25,480 bases of DNA, from the NCBI GenBank assembly GCA_034664425.1, contig JAXDHR010000232.1:1-25480 (forward strand). The letters run 5' to 3'. Under the pieces are notes generated by a model. It ran no database searches and was not told the origin of the DNA. It saw only the letters and a program-made list of their open reading frames with translations. This DNA comes from DATBDM01 sp034664425 (GTDB lineage: Bacteria; Actinomycetota; Thermoleophilia; Solirubrobacterales; Solirubrobacteraceae). Position numbers and translations under genes: made by a program. This document shows, piece after piece, positions 22,230-25,480 of the stretch (position 1 is the first letter of the stretch; each line of letters begins with the position of its first letter).

Positions 22230-23785
22230 ACCGTCGCCTCGAGCGGAATCGGTCCCGGCTCGGTCACCGGCGGCGGCGGCTCGGTCGAGGTGATCATGAA
22301 GCGGGCGTCGTTGGAGAGGTACTGCTCCCACTCGTAGCTGTGGATGCGCACCCGCTGTGTCCATGGCGCCCGCCATTGCCGGACGTCCGAGAAGATCGGC
22401 GAGACGAGCACGAGCCGCTTGCCGACCGGCAGCCGATCCAGCAGCGGCTTGAAATCGCGTGTCGCGCTGACGCGGTCGAGCCGCTGCGTGCCATCGCGCC
22501 AGTCGGTCACCCCGAGATCGCGTATCGGACCCGTGAGCGTCGCGAAGCGCAGCCCGGCCGGCAGGTAGTGGTGCAGGACGGGAATCTGCTCGGGCTGGGT
22601 GGAGACCACGAGGTCGCCCGGGCTCAGGCTCGGCGTGATCGCCTGCGCGACGTCGCGCACGTTGCTCTTCTGCGACGGCGCGCCGTCGCCGATTCCCATC
22701 AGGGCGACGATCACCAGCCCGGCGACGCCGAGACGGCCCGCATGCGCGAGCCCGCCCGCCGCGGCGAGCAGCAAGGGGCCCAGGCCGACGGCGAGGTACC
22801 GGTTCGCCCATGCCGGCGAGGCCTGCGAGACGAGCCACGCGATCAGCACGGTCGCCGCGCCGACGGCCAGCAGGATCAGCGCGACGCGCGCGCGCGCCTG
22901 CTCGCCGCGGGTCAGCAGCGCGCCGACGCCGGCGCCGGCGGTCAGCGCGATCACGCCCTGTGCGACCGTGCCGAGCAGCTGGCCCGGCACGCCGAGCAGC
23001 GCCGACACCGACGGCGACTGCGACCACGGCGCGCCGGTGTGCGTGACCTGGTAGGCGAAGGTCGGCACCCATGGCAGCCACAGGACGATCGCGCCGCCGA
23101 AGGCGATCAGGCCGGCGCGCAGCAGGGCCCGCCGGGTCTCTCCCTCCGCGCGCCACAGCAGTACGAGCCAGGTCGCGCCCCACGCCATCGCGAAGAACAG
23201 GCACCAGTTGTGCGTGTAGAACATCGCCGCCAGCGCGACGGCGGCGCCGATCGCCCACGGCCTGCGCTCCCGCTCCGGCGCCGCGCCGATCACCGCGCGG
23301 GCGAGGCACGCGCAGGCGACGGTGCCCAGCAGCGCCACGAGGGCGTACATGCGCGCCTCCTGCGCGTACTGGGTCATGAAGGGGTTGGTCGCCGCGAGCA
23401 CCGCGGCGACCCAGCCCGCGCGCGGGCCGAAGAGGGCCTTCGCCGCCCAGAACGAGGCCGGGATCGCCACGATCGCGAACAGCAACGACAGCGTCCGCGC
23501 GCCAGGCTCCGACGTGCCGGCCACGCGCATCCAGAAGTGCAGCAGCACGTAGTACAGGGGCGGCGAGCCGTCCTGGCGCATCACTCGCGGGATGTCGGCC
23601 ACCGGCCGATCGGCGATGCCCACCGACAGCCCTTCGTCGATCCAGAAGCCGATGCCCATCTCGCGGACGCGCAGCAGCAGCGAGAGCGCAGCGAGGAGCG
23701 CGAGTCCGAGGGGCACCGCGAAGCGGGCCGTCGCGATCCCACGCACTCGCACCCCCAGCGCCGGACGCGACGCGTAGGTGGCCAT
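22208..23785 (-). CDS. GT-C glycosyltransferase (GT39/ArnT-like membrane protein)
   Basis: 525 residues with about ten to twelve hydrophobic segments. The first periplasmic loop carries the Asp-Glu pair in FWIDEG (Asp50-Glu51), the catalytic signature of GT-C enzymes that take sugar from a polyprenyl-phosphate donor (GT39/PMT, ArnT, EmbC-like). QDGSPPLYYVLLHFWM and NPFMTQYAQEARMYAL are further blocks of the bacterial PMT_2 family. The C-terminal 150 residues are soluble and extracytoplasmic. Acceptor unknown: cell-wall polymer, lipid or protein mannosylation are possible. ATG 23785 follows GGAGG (2-nt gap), and a TAAGCT box (23798-23793) lies 7 nt upstream. It shares 22 bp at the 3' end with the convergent histidine kinase. 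Confidence 0.88.
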   Translation of the reverse strand: MATYASRPALGVRVRGIATARFAVPLGLALLAALSLLLRVREMGIGFWIDEGLSVGIADRPVADIPRVMRQDGSPPLYYVLLHFWMRVAGTSEPGARTLSLLFAIVAIPASFWAAKALFGPRAGWVAAVLAATNPFMTQYAQEARMYALVALLGTVACACLARAVIGAAPERERRPWAIGAAVALAAMFYTHNWCLFFAMAWGATWLVLLWRAEGETRRALLRAGLIAFGGAIVLWLPWVPTFAYQVTHTGAPWSQSPSVSALLGVPGQLLGTVAQGVIALTAGAGVGALLTRGEQARARVALILLAVGAATVLIAWLVSQASPAWANRYLAVGLGPLLLAAAGGLAHAGRLGVAGLVIVALMGIGDGAPSQKSNVRDVAQAITPSLSPGDLVVSTQPEQIPVLHHYLPAGLRFATLTGPIRDLGVTDWRDGTQRLDRVSATRDFKPLLDRLPVGKRLVLVSPIFSDVRQWRAPWTQRVRIHSYEWEQYLSNDARFMITSTEPPPPVTEPGPIPLEATVYVKTRR

Positions 23786-23815
23786 GGCCTCCAGCTTACC
23801 CGCGCGCCGCCGGCG

Positions 23816-24724
23816 TCAGCGCAGCTCGAGCGCCTCGGCGATCGCCGCGGGGACGGGCGCGGTCAGCTCGGCCGACTCGCCCGGCGTGTTCCAGGCGGCG
23901 AGCCCATGATCGAGCGCCGCGATCGGGATCGCGCAGGCGTCGGCGAGCTCGCGCGCGCGGCGCTCGAGCAGCAACTTGTCCCCTGAGACGAGCAGCCGCT
24001 TCGCGGCCTCGGTCGTCGGATCGTCGGCCGCGGCGAGGAAGAGCTCACCGGCCTCGAGCGGGTAGGTCCCGGCCGCGCCGAGACCGCTCAGCAGCTCGAA
24101 GCGCCGGCCGCGGCCGAAGCCCGGCAGGGCCAGGCGCTCGAAGGCACGCGCGAAGCGCCGCTGGGGCGTCCAGGCCGGCTCACCCGAGAGCGCTGCGGCC
24201 TGCGAGCCGGCGCGTGCCGCCCACGCGCGGTAGGCGGCGGCGGTGCCGGCGCGCTCGGGCGGGAGCTCGGGCAGCTCGCCGTCGCGCCACGCCGGCCGCT
24301 GGGCGAGCACCGCCTCGCGGAGGGCAGCGGCGCCGGCCAGCACGAGCAGGAAGGCCAGCCAGGTCGCCTCCTCGACATCGGGCTCGGCGGCGACGTCGGG
24401 ATAGGGACCGGGCGGCTGCAGGCGATCGGCGGCCGTTGCCAGCGCGGCGGCCAGGCGCTCGGCGTCAGCTGTCGCGCGCAGCCCAGGCACGAGTGGGTTG
24501 CGGTAGCCGTCATCGGCGGCGCGCGCCAGGCGCCGGGTGACCACGCCGCCGGAGCGGCCCGCGCCGGTGCGCGCCCGGGCGGGCGAGCGCTTGGCGGCCG
24601 GCGACGCGCTGCTGCGCGCCGCCCGGTTGCGCGGCGGAGCCTGCGCCCGCAGCTCGGCCTCCATGTCACGCGAGCAGATCGGGCAGTTCGCGGTCAGGCG
24701 GTTGTGGCGGCAGAAGACCGGCAT
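23816..24724 (-). CDS. Cys/His-cluster protein with glycosylase-like C-terminus
   Basis: 302 residues. The N-terminus FCRHNRLTANCPIC gives Cys5-X-His7-X6-Cys14-X2-Cys17, a likely zinc site. An Arg/Ala-rich low-complexity linker (about 22-65) follows. The C-terminal half (about 75-300) is helical: ALPGFGRGRRFELLSGLG resembles a helix-hairpin-helix, and SGDKLLLERRARELADACAIPIAALDHGLAAWN resembles the ending of the alpha-glutamyl/putrescinyl thymine pyrophosphorylase clade 3 (aGPT-Pplase) group, related to DNA glycosylases. That family call is from memory of its pattern, so moderate. If right, it would act on DNA or modified bases. ATG 24724; a TACCGT box lies 13 nt upstream. Neighbours give no functional support. 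Confidence 0.75.
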   Translation of the reverse strand: MPVFCRHNRLTANCPICSRDMEAELRAQAPPRNRAARSSASPAAKRSPARARTGAGRSGGVVTRRLARAADDGYRNPLVPGLRATADAERLAAALATAADRLQPPGPYPDVAAEPDVEEATWLAFLLVLAGAAALREAVLAQRPAWRDGELPELPPERAGTAAAYRAWAARAGSQAAALSGEPAWTPQRRFARAFERLALPGFGRGRRFELLSGLGAAGTYPLEAGELFLAAADDPTTEAAKRLLVSGDKLLLERRARELADACAIPIAALDHGLAAWNTPGESAELTAPVPAAIAEALELR

Positions 24725-24793
24725 GCTCCGGGCGAGGACGGTAGCGCCTGCGGCACGACGATCCCGCCGAGAGACGGCCGAACTGGATCCATC

Positions 24794-25480
24794 TCATCGC
24801 AGCTCTCGCTTGCGGACCTTGCCCATCGCGTTGCGCGGCAGCGCGTCGACGAAGCGGATCTCGCGCGGGCGCTTGTGCGGGGTCAGCGCGCTCGCGACGT
24901 GGTCGATCAGGGCATCGGGCCGCGGCGGCTCGCCGCGCGCGACGACCCAGGCGACGATCCGCTCGCCGAGGTCCTCGTCGGGCAGTCCGAGCACCGCGGC
25001 CTCCCCCACGCCCGCATGCGACAGCAGCGCCGATTCGACCTCTCCGGCGCCGATCCGGTAGCCGCCGCTCTTGATCAGGTCGGTCGACGCGCGGCCGACG
25101 AGCCGCAGGTAGCCGTCGGGCGCCAGCGCGCCGAGGTCGCCCGTGGCGAACCAGCCGCCGTCGCGGAAGGCCTGCGCGGTCGCCTCGGGCGCGCCGAGGT
25201 AGCCGTCGAACATGCTGGCGCCGCGGACTTCGACGCCGCCGATCGTCGCGTCGTCGGCGGGCACGGGCAATCCCGCGTCGTCGACGATCCGCAGCTCGAT
25301 GCCCGGCAGCGGTCGCCCGACGTACCCCGCGCGGCGCTCGCCGTCGTGGCGCACCGAGGTGATCATGAGCGTCTCGGTCATCCCGTAGCGCTCGACGATC
25401 CGCTGGCCGCTGGCGCGCTCGATCCGGTCGTGGTCTGCGGCGGGCAGCGCCGCCGAGCCCGAGACGAGCAGCCGGGCGCG
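24794..25480 (-). CDS. Malonyl-CoA-synthetase-like acyl-CoA synthetase (5' partial)
   Basis: C-terminal 228 residues of an adenylate-forming enzyme (acid + ATP + CoA to acyl-CoA), open to the window edge. Motifs: VSGSAALP, then VERYGMTETLM (A5), GYVGRPLPG, the ATP-binding TGDLG (A7), hinge region LVGRASTDLIKSGGYRIGAGEVE (A8) and the catalytic Lys in MGKVRKREL (A10). The sequence around YGMTET-M-TS and GERRAG-VG-PLPG is close to MatB-type malonyl-CoA synthetases, so malonate or methylmalonate is the likely substrate; other short acids are possible. The stop is 69 bp before the next minus-strand gene. No malonate decarboxylase or transporter is in view. Confidence 0.9.
   Translation of the reverse strand, partial: RARLLVSGSAALPAADHDRIERASGQRIVERYGMTETLMITSVRHDGERRAGYVGRPLPGIELRIVDDAGLPVPADDATIGGVEVRGASMFDGYLGAPEATAQAFRDGGWFATGDLGALAPDGYLRLVGRASTDLIKSGGYRIGAGEVESALLSHAGVGEAAVLGLPDEDLGERIVAWVVARGEPPRPDALIDHVASALTPHKRPREIRFVDALPRNAMGKVRKRELR

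Noticed and set aside
20661..23309. 882-codon open frame on the minus strand
   Set aside because: It crosses the histidine kinase antisense and the glycosyltransferase in a wrong frame. No domain motifs are seen, and both true genes have intact signatures.

Overview
This is a chromosomal segment of a very GC-rich bacterium. Both strands are densely coded, GTG starts are frequent, and several genes appear to be leaderless. The secreted protein at 1699-2451, with its degenerate short repeats, together with the general gene content, suggests an actinobacterium, most likely of the Thermoleophilia/Solirubrobacterales type. That placement is inference; there is no rRNA in the window. I see no IS element, prophage, CRISPR array, tRNA or plasmid signature. 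This looks like an ordinary core/flexible chromosome region.

Layout. 1-1655: 3' part of an ABC exporter. 1699-2451: secreted repeat protein. 2448-3832 (minus): low-molecular-weight protein tyrosine phosphatase and a fructosamine-kinase-family protein, translationally coupled. 3921-4499: coiled-coil protein built on a 34-residue repeat. 4496-5650 (minus): thiolase behind a palindromic operator. 5747-7476 (minus): psuG-psuK pseudouridine catabolism pair. 7507-10082: msrA, an ABC1/UbiB-type kinase and a small secreted cysteine protein. 10086-11015: nucleoside hydrolase. 11056-13133: MarR regulator plus 14-TM drug exporter. 13137-14504: divergent ArsR-type regulator and EamA transporter around a 24-bp palindrome. 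14429-16100 (minus): zincin-like membrane metallopeptidase and DAHP synthase. 16179-16382: small DUF6458-like membrane protein. 16405-17175 (minus): secreted NlpC/P60-type protein under a c-di-AMP (ydaO/yuaA) riboswitch. 17483-17818: rhodanese. 17815-18177 (minus): small acidic protein. 18386-19906 (minus): FAD-dependent oxidoreductase, divergent from an OmpR-type response regulator and its histidine kinase (20003-22229). 22208-25480 (minus): GT-C glycosyltransferase, a Cys/His-cluster protein with a glycosylase-like C-terminus, and the C-terminal part of a malonyl-CoA-synthetase-like enzyme.

Most of the window is a series of small independent units. The best-supported functional groups are psuG-psuK (pseudouridine to uracil and ribose 5-phosphate), MarR-exporter, ArsR-EamA, the two-component pair, and the riboswitch-controlled cell-wall protein. 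Recurrent architecture is more notable than any single gene. Three convergent pairs end in a shared CTAG, three tandem pairs are joined by GTGA, and at least four genes have a TANNNT box exactly 8 nt before the start codon. I did not find a convincing undescribed multi-gene system. The best leads are the 34-residue repeat protein, the Cys/His-cluster protein at 23816-24724 and the regulatory palindromes.
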